A stretch of 64,000 nucleotides of DNA from Erwinia sp. 198 (GCF_003937915.1 NZ_RHUM01000007.1:62001-126000), one strand, 5' to 3'; shown: positions 37,187 to 46,563, numbered from the stretch's first letter. The notes: a model not told the origin generated them from the letters alone. Numbers and translations are program-made.

Positions 37187-38248
37187 ATGAAAAAATTAAC
37201 GCTTTCACTGCTGGCCATCGGCCTGCTGGCCAGCACCAGCGCCTTTGCCGATACGGCTGCGGTGCCAGCCGCTATCGCCAGCCATGACGGCCTCATTCGC
37301 GTGGCGGTGATCCGCAATCTGGGATCTGACGACAACACCACTCAGTTTGTCGCGGGCGCTATTCAACAGGGGCGTCAGCTGGGCTTTAAGGTCAGCGCCT
37401 TTCTGAGCAACGGTGACGACGCCCGCTTTCAGGATTTTGTGGAGCAGGCCATCAGCCAGAAGTATGACGGCATCATTCTTTCGCACGGCAAAGATCCCTA
37501 CGCAACGGCGCTGGTAAAACGTATTGCCGATGCGGGCATTAAAGTGTCGGTGTTCGACACGCCGGTTAATCAGCCGATAGCGGGCGTGACCGTGACCGCG
37601 CAGGATGACGCGTCGCTGGCGCAGCTTTCGCTCGATCGTCTGGTCAAAGACAGCGGCGGCAAAGCCAATATCGTCAAGCTGTGGGTCGCGGGCTTTCCGG
37701 CCATGGAGCGCCGTCAGGTGGTGTATGAAAAAGTGCTGAAGGCCAATCCGGGCATCCATCAGCTGGAATCTATCGGCGCGGTTTCTTCTGACGTGCAGGG
37801 CGATACCGCCAACAAGGTGGGTGCGATCCTGGCTAAATACCCTAAAGGCAAAATTGACGCGATTTGGGGAGCCTGGGACGCTTTTGCTCAGGGCGCTTAT
37901 AAAGCGCTCCAGGAGAACGGCCGGACCGAGATTAAACTCTACAGCATCGATGCCTCTAATCAGGATCTCCAGCTGATGCGAGAGAAAAATAGCCCATGGA
38001 AGCAGACGGTCGCGGTAGACAGCAAGCTGATCGGCGCGGTAAATATGCGACTGATAGCGAACAAGCTGGCAGGCGAAGCAACGCCCGCGACTTATCAGTT
38101 CAGGGCATCGGCTATCACCCAGGAGCAGCTGGCAGGACAGGCGGTAAATGTCGCCACGCTGAATAAGCTTATCCCTGGCTGGGGCGAATCAACCGATTTC
38201 GTCGCGCCATGGTTTACCACGCTGGCGGCACGGCAGGCGAAAAAATAA
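37187..38248 (+). CDS. Sugar ABC transporter periplasmic binding protein
   Basis: This 353-residue type-I periplasmic binding protein begins MKKLTLSLLAIGLLASTSAFA/DT, a standard Sec signal peptide, followed by IRVAVIRNLGSDDNTTQF at the start of the first lobe. KYDGIILSHGKDPYATAL, VSVFDTPVN and DAIWGAWDAFAQGAY mark the usual sites around the hinge and sugar cleft. The start at 37187, eight bases after the permease stop and preceded by AAGGATAA, fixes the mature protein; the frame is open far upstream without meaning. A perfect terminator follows. The sequence does not match ribose, xylose or galactose binding proteins closely enough to name a ligand. Confidence 0.87.
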   Translation: MKKLTLSLLAIGLLASTSAFADTAAVPAAIASHDGLIRVAVIRNLGSDDNTTQFVAGAIQQGRQLGFKVSAFLSNGDDARFQDFVEQAISQKYDGIILSHGKDPYATALVKRIADAGIKVSVFDTPVNQPIAGVTVTAQDDASLAQLSLDRLVKDSGGKANIVKLWVAGFPAMERRQVVYEKVLKANPGIHQLESIGAVSSDVQGDTANKVGAILAKYPKGKIDAIWGAWDAFAQGAYKALQENGRTEIKLYSIDASNQDLQLMREKNSPWKQTVAVDSKLIGAVNMRLIANKLAGEATPATYQFRASAITQEQLAGQAVNVATLNKLIPGWGESTDFVAPWFTTLAARQAKK

Positions 38249-38256
38249 AGGCTATA

Positions 38257-38280
38257 AAAGCCCGCCTGGGCGGGTTTTTT
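38257..38280 (+). terminator. Terminator of the sugar ABC operon
   Basis: AAGCCCGCC and GGCGGG form the stem around TG, followed by six T. Confidence 0.88.
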
Positions 38281-38572
38281 ACGATAAAAATTGCCAGGAA
38301 TTTTCCTGGTAATAACGATAATCTCCTGTGTTTTTCTTATCTTAACCTACCTCTTTGAAAATAAACGCCGTAAAAGCGCGCTTTTCTTTCCGCCCTGTTT
38401 TGGTATAAAGATACTCTGTTAAAATAAAGTTTCCTCTGTGATAGGTGGATGTCTTTATTTTGTTTTGTTTGAGGGTGGTTATATCGTCCAGATCAGGAAG
38501 CTGTCTTTCTTTTATATCAGGATAGGGTTTTATGAATAATATTTACTTTTGATTTGTAGCGTTAAAACGATC
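38281..38572. other. AT-rich interval upstream of the autotransporter
   Basis: No gene is seen in about 290 bases. The G+C content is clearly lower than in neighbouring genes, and the autotransporter promoter should lie here. No specific regulator site was recognised. Confidence 0.5.
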
Positions 38573-38649
38573 GAATGAAACATTCTGGCCGGTAGCAAAC
38601 GGGCGGGAAGCGGTATGTGCGTCAACACATACCGCGCGTCGTTTCATTC
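38573..38649 (+). promoter_or_regulatory. Nested hairpins in the autotransporter leader
   Basis: An outer pair GAATGAAAC (38573-38581) / GTTTCATTC (38641-38649) encloses an inner perfect hairpin GCGGTATGTG (38610-38619) / CACATACCGC (38626-38635) with a six-base loop. The set ends 30 bp before the start codon. No T-run follows. Confidence 0.6.
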
Positions 38650-38679
38650 ATTTTATTTTCTGATGGAAAATGAGCAATC

Positions 38680-41049
38680 ATGAAAACGACAAAATCGATA
38701 TTATCAGGTGTCGCGGCTTCGTTCATCCCTTTGCTGCTTCCTGAGGTATCCGTGGCGTTTACGGAAAACGTCGCCGCTGGCTCGCTGGTGAGCGATGAGC
38801 GCATCGCCAGCGCACGCGGCGAAGGCATACAGCAGGTGTACGGCACCGCTACGAATATGGTTATCGATGCCGGAGGTGTGCAGATAATCAATGCTGGCGG
38901 CGTCACCAACAATTCCGTGGTGAACAGCGGTGGAACACTACGAAACAACGGCGGCACGGATAACGCAACCACGGTCAAATCGGGCGGAACCTTTTTGCTG
39001 GCAGGCCAGACGACCAGCTACGCCTTGTCAAATAACGCGCTGATTGAAAACGCTGCCCTTGTGGTTATTGATAATTATGTGCAGACGGAGAGCTGGACGA
39101 TTAATGTCGGTAAGCTTGACTATATTTATCTGCAGGGCGCCAGTTCGGTGATGAAAAACACGACTGTTAATACCGGTCGTTTCTGGATGGAGACCGGGGA
39201 AACGCTAAATACAACGCTAAACAGCGGCTATTTCGTCAATGTTAACGGTAGTGATATCAATACCACCATCAATGGCGGAACGTATTTTTTGGGCGGCACG
39301 ATGCAGGCCCGTTCGGAAAGTTTAACAATAAACAGCTATGGATATGGCAATCTAAATTCCGGTACTATTACTAATGCCACCATAAATGGCTCGCTGATTG
39401 TTACGCCTAATAATATTAACCCTGAAGTTTTGTCCTCATTGCAGGGAGATATAACGGTCAATGACGAAGGACGCCTTATTATCGTTACCGGCGCCGATAC
39501 GGATAAGGCGAGCTATTACGCATCCGGCTCCATCTACCTTTCCAGTAACGCTGCCTTCAGCGGCGAGTATTATTTTGCCCTGGGCGACGTCACGCTGACG
39601 GGCGGCACGGTTGTTTACGATCCCAAAGGCTATTCCACGCTGACCCTGAAAACGCTGTCCGGCAACGGCACGTTTCTGATGGACACGAAAATTTCCGCCT
39701 TGCAGGGCGATTTTTTGACGGTGACGGGCCGGGCGACCGGCGACTTTGCGGTTTACGTGACCGACAACGGCGTCAGCCCAACCCACAGCAACAGCCTTCA
39801 GGTTATCCAGATTGGCGATGGCGACGCGACTTTTGCGCTGGCGAACAGCGGCAGGGTGGTGGATCTGGGCACCTATCAATATTATCTGGTCGCCGACGGG
39901 CAGGGCGGCTGGTCGCTGACGCCGCAAAAAGCGGAGGCCGAAGAAGATCCAGCTACGGACGAGGAGACGGAACAATCCTCCCCGACGGAGGATGCGCAGC
40001 CGGACGCGACGACGGAGGACGAAGTCACGCCGGATAATCAGGCAGACGTTTTACCGGAGGAGCAGGGCGGAACGCCCCCGGAGGATGAGGCAAAAGAGGA
40101 TGTGGCCGCAGAACCGTCGCCGTCCGCTGACTATTCCATTACGCCTGCCGCAGCGGCAGTCCTGTCTGTGGCCACCGTCGATCCGCTGATATTTCGACAG
40201 GAGCTGGAAACGCTCAGCGAGCGCCTTACCAATACTGACTCGCCTGAACATGACCACAACGTCTGGGGCACGGCATATAACGGTCGGCTGAACGTCAGTA
40301 ACCGGGCGGGCGCGGATTATCGGCTCAGCCTCAGCTCGTTGACTATCGGCATCGATCGGGCGCAGCAGGGAATGGAAAGCGCGGCGTGGCAGGGCATATT
40401 CTTTAGCTATGGCCACAGCGATATGCGTTTTCGCGGCAAAGGGATTGGCAAGGCGGATATCGACAGCTGGTCCGGCGGGTTTTACGGCAGCTGGCAGCAT
40501 GATGCCGGTGACTGGCTGAATGGCGTTCTCAAACTCAACCACTTTATGCACGAGGTGCGCGCCCGCATGACCAGCGGCGGCGCGGCCGACGGCAATTTTA
40601 GCACCAACGGCGTCGGCGTCAGCGTTAAGGCGGGCCACGACTTTCAGGCCGGCGCGGGGAAAGTCACGCCGTGGATTGGCGTGATTGGCTTTACGGGAAA
40701 AAGCAGCGATTTGACGCTGAGCAACGGCATGGTAGCGCACACAGGGCCGCAACGCTCGCTGATTGCCGCTGTCGGCGTCAGAACGGAGTATGAGATACAA
40801 ATCAGGGAAACGCTGCTGTATCCCTGGGCCAGCGTCGGCCTGGAAAGGGAAACGGTGACTAAAAATCGCGTCAGGATAAACGGCGAGACTTTCAACAACG
40901 AGTTAAGCGGCAGCCGGGGCGTTTATCAGGCAGGAGTGAGGGCGGCACTCTCATCGACGCTTTCGCTACACGCCAGCGCAGGTTATATGCAGGGACGTCA
41001 TATTGAATCGCCGTGGAGCGCGACGGCTGGCGTTAACTGGCAGTTTTAA
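38680..41049 (+). CDS. AIDA-type autotransporter with acidic linker
   Basis: This 789-residue type-Va secreted surface protein has a Sec signal (SGVAASFIPLLLPEVSVAF), then AIDA-like repeats of the form NAGGVTNNSVVNSGGTL (about 55-130), a pertactin-like beta-helix passenger to about residue 412, an acidic Pro/Thr/Glu/Asp-rich linker (about 416-480), and a C-terminal beta-barrel of about 270 residues ending in GVNWQF with the terminal phenylalanine that BamA recognises. The passenger is short for an adhesin. No cysteine is seen in the mature passenger, as usual. The gene stands alone behind a structured leader. Adhesion or autoaggregation is likely from the family; no enzyme motif is visible. 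Confidence 0.88.
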   Translation: MKTTKSILSGVAASFIPLLLPEVSVAFTENVAAGSLVSDERIASARGEGIQQVYGTATNMVIDAGGVQIINAGGVTNNSVVNSGGTLRNNGGTDNATTVKSGGTFLLAGQTTSYALSNNALIENAALVVIDNYVQTESWTINVGKLDYIYLQGASSVMKNTTVNTGRFWMETGETLNTTLNSGYFVNVNGSDINTTINGGTYFLGGTMQARSESLTINSYGYGNLNSGTITNATINGSLIVTPNNINPEVLSSLQGDITVNDEGRLIIVTGADTDKASYYASGSIYLSSNAAFSGEYYFALGDVTLTGGTVVYDPKGYSTLTLKTLSGNGTFLMDTKISALQGDFLTVTGRATGDFAVYVTDNGVSPTHSNSLQVIQIGDGDATFALANSGRVVDLGTYQYYLVADGQGGWSLTPQKAEAEEDPATDEETEQSSPTEDAQPDATTEDEVTPDNQADVLPEEQGGTPPEDEAKEDVAAEPSPSADYSITPAAAAVLSVATVDPLIFRQELETLSERLTNTDSPEHDHNVWGTAYNGRLNVSNRAGADYRLSLSSLTIGIDRAQQGMESAAWQGIFFSYGHSDMRFRGKGIGKADIDSWSGGFYGSWQHDAGDWLNGVLKLNHFMHEVRARMTSGGAADGNFSTNGVGVSVKAGHDFQAGAGKVTPWIGVIGFTGKSSDLTLSNGMVAHTGPQRSLIAAVGVRTEYEIQIRETLLYPWASVGLERETVTKNRVRINGETFNNELSGSRGVYQAGVRAALSSTLSLHASAGYMQGRHIESPWSATAGVNWQF

Positions 41050-41081
41050 GAAAACGGGCGCGGCAGGCGCCCGTCTGAGGA

Positions 41082-41450
41082 TTAAAAAGCGGCTTTCGCG
41101 AAGCCTGTTACCTCGGTCAGTCCCATTTCGCGACCCAGCGCGGTCATCGGGTGCACCACGATCAGGCCGCGTACGCTTTTCTTCAGCGCGCCCATATTGG
41201 CCTGCTCTTTTTTGGTGATGGCACGGTTAAAGGGCAGCTGTTTCAGCTTTTGCGCCTCTTTGCTCAGCTTCTCTTCGCGTACGCCGCGCAGGCGTTCCAG
41301 TTCGATAACCAGCTTCTCTTTTTCTTTCAGCAGCTCGCCGAGTTTTTCCGCATCGCCGGCTTCCAGCAGCAGCGGCTCCTTACGCGTCAGGGCATCCAGC
41401 TTGTCGCTGAGCGTTTTAATTTCTGCCTGGATTTGTTCTTTCATTGTCAT
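41082..41450 (-). CDS. yibL: YibL-family ribosome-associated protein (DUF2810)
   Basis: This 122-residue protein is homologous to E. coli YibL (120 aa), a small basic protein found with ribosomes; its function is not settled. The N-terminal half is a likely coiled coil rich in Lys, Glu and Leu (about 5-62); the C-terminal half with [20 protein letters not shown] and [14 protein letters not shown] is the most conserved part. In E. coli yibL lies downstream of mtlR, and the same order holds here, 64 bp away. Confidence 0.92.
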   Translation of the reverse strand: MTMKEQIQAEIKTLSDKLDALTRKEPLLLEAGDAEKLGELLKEKEKLVIELERLRGVREEKLSKEAQKLKQLPFNRAITKKEQANMGALKKSVRGLIVVHPMTALGREMGLTEVTGFAKAAF

Positions 41451-41514
41451 TAACCGTAGAGTGGATCATGGGGCAAGGATACACGAAAGCGCAGGGAAGA
41501 GCAGGAAGCGCCGG

Positions 41515-42102
41515 CTACTTTTTGAAAGCCTGACGGGTGCCGATAGGGGAAATCAGCGCCGTCAGTGACAGCACCAGCGTCGAGCGTACCATCTGCTGGT
41601 AGCGCTGTTGCAGCATGGCGCGCAGTTCGGCATCGGCGCTGCTGAAATCGGGGCGGGGTGGCAGCGCGTCAACGCAGTGCAGCTCGCCAACCGGGCCAAG
41701 CAGCTCGTCGTCGGTAAAGCGGTAATCGGTGCCCTCGTCGTTCAGCGCCTCACGCAGCGCCAGCAGCAGCTCGGCATCTTCATACTCATGTCGGCCGATC
41801 ACGCCCAGACCATACACCAGCTTCAGCCGAACCGACAGCTCGCCCAGCGGGCCGTTGCCCAACAGCAGCGGCTCTACCGCGTACTTTACGGCATAGTCAT
41901 CCTTGCGGAACACCTGCACCACCAACAGATCGATCGCTTCGCCCAGCAGCTCGACGGCCGCCGCGAAAAAGCTTTTGACCGTGCGGCCGGCGTTCAGGCG
42001 TTCCAGCACCCGATTTTCAAAAGCCTGGGGTTTTTCCATCAGAGCCTGCATCATTTTATCCGTAAAACCGTACTCAACGCGGCGGGAAAAGCCGGGCCGC
42101 AT
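41515..42102 (-). CDS. mtlR: Mannitol operon repressor MtlR
   Basis: MtlR is the cytoplasmic repressor of the mannitol operon in enterobacteria; it lacks a classical DNA-binding domain and may act through partners. The 195 residues match E. coli MtlR in length, with QAFENRVLERLNAG, VFRKDDYAVKYAVEPLL, LSVRLKLVYGLGVI and GPVGELHCV conserved. The N-terminal dozen residues are not conserved, and ATG codons at residues 17 or 18 (MMQALMEK) are also possible starts. It is 17 bp downstream of mtlD, the third gene of the operon. Confidence 0.93.
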   Translation of the reverse strand: MRPGFSRRVEYGFTDKMMQALMEKPQAFENRVLERLNAGRTVKSFFAAAVELLGEAIDLLVVQVFRKDDYAVKYAVEPLLLGNGPLGELSVRLKLVYGLGVIGRHEYEDAELLLALREALNDEGTDYRFTDDELLGPVGELHCVDALPPRPDFSSADAELRAMLQQRYQQMVRSTLVLSLTALISPIGTRQAFKK

Positions 42103-42119
42103 ACTGACCCGGCTTGCCG

Positions 42120-43268
42120 TTACGCCATCTCGTTCCAGGCTGCGACCGCTGCCTTCACCACTTCGCTTTCGGCCTCCAGGCCGGAAACCTGCGCCAGCGT
42201 GGCCTGTACGCCCTGACGGTTAATCAGCCCGGCCAGCTCCTGCGCCTGCGGATCCTGCTCGCTGCGGTAGTGCAGGGCGGCGGCGATGCCTTTCACCAGA
42301 TTGTCGTGCGGCAGCTGATACTCCAGCGTGCCCAGCGTCGGCTTGATCAGGCGATCGCCCGCGCTCAGCTTGCGCAGCGGCTGACGTCCCACGCGCTCCA
42401 CGTCATCCTGCAAATAAGGGTTCTCGAAACGGCCTAAAATTTTCTGGATATAGGCGGCATGTTTTGCCGCTTCAAAGCCGTAGCGCTTGATCAGCACCGC
42501 GCCGCTCTCTTCCATTGCGCCCTGAACGATGGCGCGCACTTTCTCGTCCAGAATAGCGTCGCGAATGGTTCCGTGGCCTGCCAGCTGGCCCAGATAGGCG
42601 GTAATCGCATGGCCGGTATTCAGCGTGAAAAGCTTACGCTCGACAAACGCCATCAGGTTATCGGTCAGCTCCATGCCTGCAATGGCGGGTGGCTCGCCCT
42701 TAAACTGGGTTTTATCGACGATCCACTCGCTGAAGGTTTCTACCGTGACTTCCAGCGGATCGCTGGTGCCGGCGGCGGACGGCGGGACGATACGATCCAC
42801 GGCCGAGTCGACAAAGCCGACGTTCGCTTCCACCCAGGCGTGATGCTGTTCCGGCAGCGCTTTCAGCACGTGGTCTTTCAGCTGGCTGGTGCCGCGCACC
42901 ATATTTTCACAGGCGATAATATTCAGCGGGCGCGCGTTGCCGCTTTCATGACGCTGCACCAGCCCTTTGGCGATGCCGCCCGCGATGCGTTCCAGAATTT
43001 GCGGGCCGACCGCCGTGGTCAGCAGATCCACTTCCGCAATCAGCGGAATAATCTCGTCGCTGGCGCTGTTGACCGCGTTGACGCCCTTAACGATTTCCAC
43101 CTGCGCCTGCTCGCCTACCACGTGCACCGGGTATTCGTGACGGGCATTCAGCGCATCCAGCACCACCTGGTTAACGTCGGCAAAAGTGAGCTGTACGCCC
43201 GCGTCCGCCAGCAGCTTGCCGATAAAACCACGACCGATATTACCGGCGCCAAAATGAAGAGCTTTCAT
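42120..43268 (-). CDS. mtlD: Mannitol-1-phosphate 5-dehydrogenase
   Basis: MtlD oxidises mannitol-1-phosphate from MtlA to fructose-6-phosphate with NAD. The 382-residue protein equals the E. coli length. The N-terminal [20 protein letters not shown] is the NAD-binding fold; KRKxxNxxHAxxAY-type active-site residues appear as [17 protein letters not shown] near residue 213. The start at 43268 is chosen over an in-frame ATG four codons earlier by homology. It is 87 bp downstream of mtlA. Confidence 0.97.
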   Translation of the reverse strand: MKALHFGAGNIGRGFIGKLLADAGVQLTFADVNQVVLDALNARHEYPVHVVGEQAQVEIVKGVNAVNSASDEIIPLIAEVDLLTTAVGPQILERIAGGIAKGLVQRHESGNARPLNIIACENMVRGTSQLKDHVLKALPEQHHAWVEANVGFVDSAVDRIVPPSAAGTSDPLEVTVETFSEWIVDKTQFKGEPPAIAGMELTDNLMAFVERKLFTLNTGHAITAYLGQLAGHGTIRDAILDEKVRAIVQGAMEESGAVLIKRYGFEAAKHAAYIQKILGRFENPYLQDDVERVGRQPLRKLSAGDRLIKPTLGTLEYQLPHDNLVKGIAAALHYRSEQDPQAQELAGLINRQGVQATLAQVSGLEAESEVVKAAVAAWNEMA

Positions 43269-43355
43269 AATTTTTCCCATATTAATGAAAGGCCGGACAG
43301 CCCCGACCCGAAAAAGAGCCGGGCATGCCCGGCCCTGGGGTAATATTCGGTGCGC

Positions 43356-45287
43356 TTACGCTGACGGCTTGCCTGACAGCAGATCCAGCACTTCCTGCAC
43401 GTCATCGGTCGTCGCCAGGCGGGCGATGACGCTGTCATCGTCCAGAGCGTTGGTCAGACTGGTAATGACCTGAATATGCTCATTATTACGGGCCGCGATG
43501 CCGATAACCAGCCTGGCGATATCCTCTTCATCTTCGCCGAAGCGCACGCCCTGCGGGTACTGGCAGAACACGATGCCCGTTTTCAGTACGCGATCTTTCG
43601 CTTCGATGGTGCCGTGCGGCACGGCGATGGATTCGCCCAGATAGGTTGGCGTGAGCTTCTCGCGATCCAGCATCGCATTGACATATTCCGGCTCCACGTA
43701 GCCGCCTTTCACCAGCTGCTCGCCCGCAAAGCGGATCGCCTGCTCTTTATCGGTAGCGTGATTGCCAAGGAAGATGTTGCCTGCACCCAATTTGAACAGA
43801 TGCTGCTGGCCGTCGTCGTAGCTGTCACTCAGCGCGGCGGTCACTTTTTCACGGTGGCCTTCGCTGCGGTTTGCCTGTACCAGACGCGAAGTCAGGTCGG
43901 TATACAGGCCGCTGTCCAGGAAGTTGGTCAGCGAGATATGCTGCGCATGCGGCGCCTGACGTATCGCGCGCTCGGTCAGATCGCGGTGGGTAATCACCAG
44001 ATCCACATCGCCCGGCAGGTTGTTGATAGCGGTATTGGTTACGGAAATATTGCTCAGTCCGGCATCGTTGACCTTTTTACGCAGCACGCCTGCGCCCATG
44101 GCGCTGGAGCCCATACCGGCATCGCAGGCAACAATGATTTTACGCACGTGGCTCAGGTCGCCGTTCATGGCATCGGTGACCGTGGCGGTTGACACGGTCT
44201 GGCCTTTGGACTGCGCCTTCATTTCAGTGACGCGACGCGCTGCTGCTTCAATATCGTCCTCTTCCTTCACCTTACTGGTTTTCAGCAGGATAGCGGAAAC
44301 CACGAAAGAGACGGCAAAAGCCGCTACGATCGCAGCAATATTCGCGAAGTACGCGCCTTTTGGCGTCATCGCCAGCACCGCCAGGATAGAACCCGGCGAG
44401 GCCGGAGATACCAGGCCGCCGTTCAGCAGCGTCAGCGTAAAGACGCCGGTCATGCCGCCCAGGATTACGGCGATTATCAGGCGCGGATTCATCAGCACAT
44501 AAGGGAAGTAGATTTCGTGAATACCGCCGAGGAAGTGGATGATAGCCGCGCCGCCAGCGGACTGTTTAGCATTGCCGCGACCGAAGAACATATAGGCCAT
44601 CAGCACGCCCATGCCGGGGCCTGGGTTAGCCTCAATCAGGAAGAAGATAGACTTGCCGGCTTCGCTGGCCTGCTGAATGCCCAGCGGCGAGAAGATGCCG
44701 TGGTTGATAGCATTGTTCAGGAACAGGATTTTCGCTGGTTCAACAAAGATAGAGGTCAGCGGCAGCAGGTTATTCTGCACCATCAGATTCACGCCAGCGG
44801 CGAGAATATGCGACAGGCCCTGCACCAGCGGGCCGATAGCCAGGAAGGCCAGGATCGCCAGCAGCATCCCGATAATACCGGCAGAGAAGTTGTTGACCAG
44901 CATCTCGAAGCCGCTTTTGATTTTGCCGTCAACGATGCGGTCGAACTTTTTGATCGCCCAGCCGCCCAGCGGCCCGGCAATCATGGAGCCGAGGAACATC
45001 GGCATATCCGCGCCGACGATCACGCCCATGGTCGTGATGGCACCCACTACGCCGCCGCGATCGCCGCCCACCAGGCGTCCGCCCGTGTAGCCAATCAGCA
45101 GCGGCAGCAGATAAGTGATCATTGGGCCAACCAGCTTGGCCATGGTTTCGTTTGGCAGCCAGCCGGTTGGAATGAACAGCGCCGTGATAATACCCCAGGC
45201 GATAAAGGCGCCGATGTTTGGCATTACCATGTTGCTCAGAAAGCGACCAAAGTTCTGCACTTTAATCTTGATATCTGATGAGGACAT
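43356..45287 (-). CDS. mtlA: PTS mannitol-specific IICBA component
   Basis: MtlA imports and phosphorylates mannitol. The 643-residue inner-membrane protein has the E. coli layout with four extra residues: IIC membrane domain (about 1-345, starting MSSSDIKIKVQNFGRFLSN), IIB with phosphorylated Cys388 in IIVACDAGMGSS, and IIA with phosphorylated His558 in SIAVPHGTIE. GGIHEIYFPYVLMNPRL is the conserved sugar-binding loop. The start at 45287 is by homology. The upstream 300 bp contain four CRP-like sites. First gene of mtlADR. Confidence 0.97.
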   Translation of the reverse strand: MSSSDIKIKVQNFGRFLSNMVMPNIGAFIAWGIITALFIPTGWLPNETMAKLVGPMITYLLPLLIGYTGGRLVGGDRGGVVGAITTMGVIVGADMPMFLGSMIAGPLGGWAIKKFDRIVDGKIKSGFEMLVNNFSAGIIGMLLAILAFLAIGPLVQGLSHILAAGVNLMVQNNLLPLTSIFVEPAKILFLNNAINHGIFSPLGIQQASEAGKSIFFLIEANPGPGMGVLMAYMFFGRGNAKQSAGGAAIIHFLGGIHEIYFPYVLMNPRLIIAVILGGMTGVFTLTLLNGGLVSPASPGSILAVLAMTPKGAYFANIAAIVAAFAVSFVVSAILLKTSKVKEEDDIEAAARRVTEMKAQSKGQTVSTATVTDAMNGDLSHVRKIIVACDAGMGSSAMGAGVLRKKVNDAGLSNISVTNTAINNLPGDVDLVITHRDLTERAIRQAPHAQHISLTNFLDSGLYTDLTSRLVQANRSEGHREKVTAALSDSYDDGQQHLFKLGAGNIFLGNHATDKEQAIRFAGEQLVKGGYVEPEYVNAMLDREKLTPTYLGESIAVPHGTIEAKDRVLKTGIVFCQYPQGVRFGEDEEDIARLVIGIAARNNEHIQVITSLTNALDDDSVIARLATTDDVQEVLDLLSGKPSA

Positions 45288-45408
45288 ACAAGCACACCCC
45301 TTATTGGTACGCGCCGACAAGAGAGCGCGCTGATTTTTGTTTAAAACGTTGCCCTGTGCAGGCGGACTCTAGCACGCGTCCGCAGCGCTGCGTAGCCACT
45401 GAATAAAG

Positions 45409-45424
45409 TGTGATCTTCATCACC
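45409..45424. promoter_or_regulatory. CRP-like site 1 upstream of mtlA
   Basis: TGTGA-TCTTCA-TCACC, nine of ten consensus half-site positions (TGTGA-N6-TCACA). Centre about 130 bp upstream of the mtlA ATG. Confidence 0.8.
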
Positions 45425-45452
45425 ACATAGCGCGGTGAACAGGGGGTATTTA

Positions 45453-45468
45453 CGTGAAAGAGATCACA
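45453..45468. promoter_or_regulatory. CRP-like site 2 upstream of mtlA
   Basis: CGTGA-AAGAGA-TCACA, nine of ten half-site positions. Its centre is 44 bp from site 1. Confidence 0.8.
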
Positions 45469-45525
45469 TAAAGAACAAAAAACAGGCTGCTGCTGTTTAT
45501 TAAATGGGCTTGTCGGGGGCTGTTA

Positions 45526-45541
45526 TGTGATTGATATCACG
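45526..45541. promoter_or_regulatory. CRP-like site 3 upstream of mtlA
   Basis: TGTGA-TTGATA-TCACG, nine of ten half-site positions. Its centre is 73 bp from site 2. Confidence 0.8.
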
Positions 45542-45569
45542 CTTTGTTTTCCTGGATTTATGCCTGATA

Positions 45570-45585
45570 CGTGATGTGGTTCACA
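45570..45585. promoter_or_regulatory. CRP-like site 4 upstream of mtlA
   Basis: CGTGA-TGTGGT-TCACA, nine of ten half-site positions. Its centre is 44 bp from site 3, repeating the spacing of sites 1 and 2. Confidence 0.8.
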
Positions 45586-45636
45586 ATTTATTTGCAGCCG
45601 TCGGGCAACCGCTAACACTGCCTGTGGCTGATAAGC

Positions 45637-45806
45637 AGGAATTATCTGTGTCTGAAAAGGGCCGCTGAGTGGAAATTATCTGTGTCTGAAGAGGGCCACT
45701 GCGTGGAAATTATCCGTGTCTGAAGAGGGCCGCTGCGTGGAAATTATCCGTGTCTGAAGAGGGCTGCCGAGCGGAAATTGTCCGTGACAGATAACCGCTG
45801 TTGAGC
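45637..45806. repeat. Tandem array of 34-bp repeats (five copies)
   Basis: Five directly abutting units start at 45637, 45671, 45705, 45739 and 45773. The three inner units are nearly identical: each begins GGAAATTATC, continues with C/TGTGTCTGAA, then GAGGGCCGCT and GCGT or close variants. The first unit differs at a few positions and the fifth is degenerate in its second half. There are no spacers. The array lies between the yiaF stop and the most distal CRP-like site of mtlA. Confidence 0.93.
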
Positions 45807-45852
45807 GCAAGAAGAGGCGGGCCGTTTGCAGCAAACGGCCCGCAGCAAAATA

Positions 45853-46563
45853 TTACTGGCCCTGGAGCGCGATTTGCGCCTGACCAAGCGCATGCGCATT
45901 GGCGGAGATGTTGCTCATCAGCGTGTTGTACTGGGTCGCCTGTTGCTGGGTCGGGAACTGCACGGTCTGACCGTTAAAGGTCACCTGCGAACCCTGCTGC
46001 TGCAGGAAATCCCCCGTCTGCACCGCATCCTGGCTCAGCTTCTGTAATGCAGGCAGCAGCGGCAGCAGCGTATCGGCTGGCTGCGTGACAACCTTGCTGT
46101 AAAGGTTGTCATAAACCGTTTTCAGCTCCGCCGGCTGTTTCAGCCCGGCTTTGCTGCTGTCGGCCTGGGTTTTCGCCGCCTGGATCTGCTGTGCCAGCAC
46201 TTCCAGCGAACCGCTGGCCTGACGCAGAGGATCGCGACGGGTCAGGTAGTCCTGCGGCGTGCGGATCGCCGACAGCTCATCCACCACCGGCTTCAGGCCA
46301 TTATCCATCGCACGGTTAACCTGCTGGGAGAAGCCGTAAACAATAGCGTAGTCGCTGGCGTAATTACCGACACGCTGTTTCTGATCTTCACTGAGGGCGG
46401 GCAGATGTTCGCCGCTGCGCATCGCCGTATTTTGCAGAAAATCGATAAAGGCTTTGCGCTGATCCGCTTCTTTATCACCACAACCCGTTAGCTGAAACAT
46501 CAGCATCAGCGCCATAAAAGGCGCCAACAGACGCGTCCAGCCGCGAATGGTTCCTGTCGTCAT
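45853..46563 (-). CDS. yiaF: DUF3053 lipoprotein YiaF
   Basis: This 236-residue lipoprotein is homologous to E. coli YiaF (236 aa), function unknown. The start at 46563 (MTTGTIRGWTRLL) follows CAGGAG; the upstream in-frame start at 46599 would precede that site. The lipobox is FQLTGC, followed by GDKEADQRKAFIDFLQNT, the most conserved block. The remainder is helical with heptad-like spacing. In E. coli yiaF follows yiaD-ghrB; here it lies beside the mtl operon about 27 kb away, so the neighbourhood has been rearranged. Confidence 0.92.
   Translation of the reverse strand: MTTGTIRGWTRLLAPFMALMLMFQLTGCGDKEADQRKAFIDFLQNTAMRSGEHLPALSEDQKQRVGNYASDYAIVYGFSQQVNRAMDNGLKPVVDELSAIRTPQDYLTRRDPLRQASGSLEVLAQQIQAAKTQADSSKAGLKQPAELKTVYDNLYSKVVTQPADTLLPLLPALQKLSQDAVQTGDFLQQQGSQVTFNGQTVQFPTQQQATQYNTLMSNISANAHALGQAQIALQGQ

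Noticed and set aside
45637-45806. CRISPR array
   Set aside because: The 34-bp units abut directly with no spacers, and no cas genes are near.
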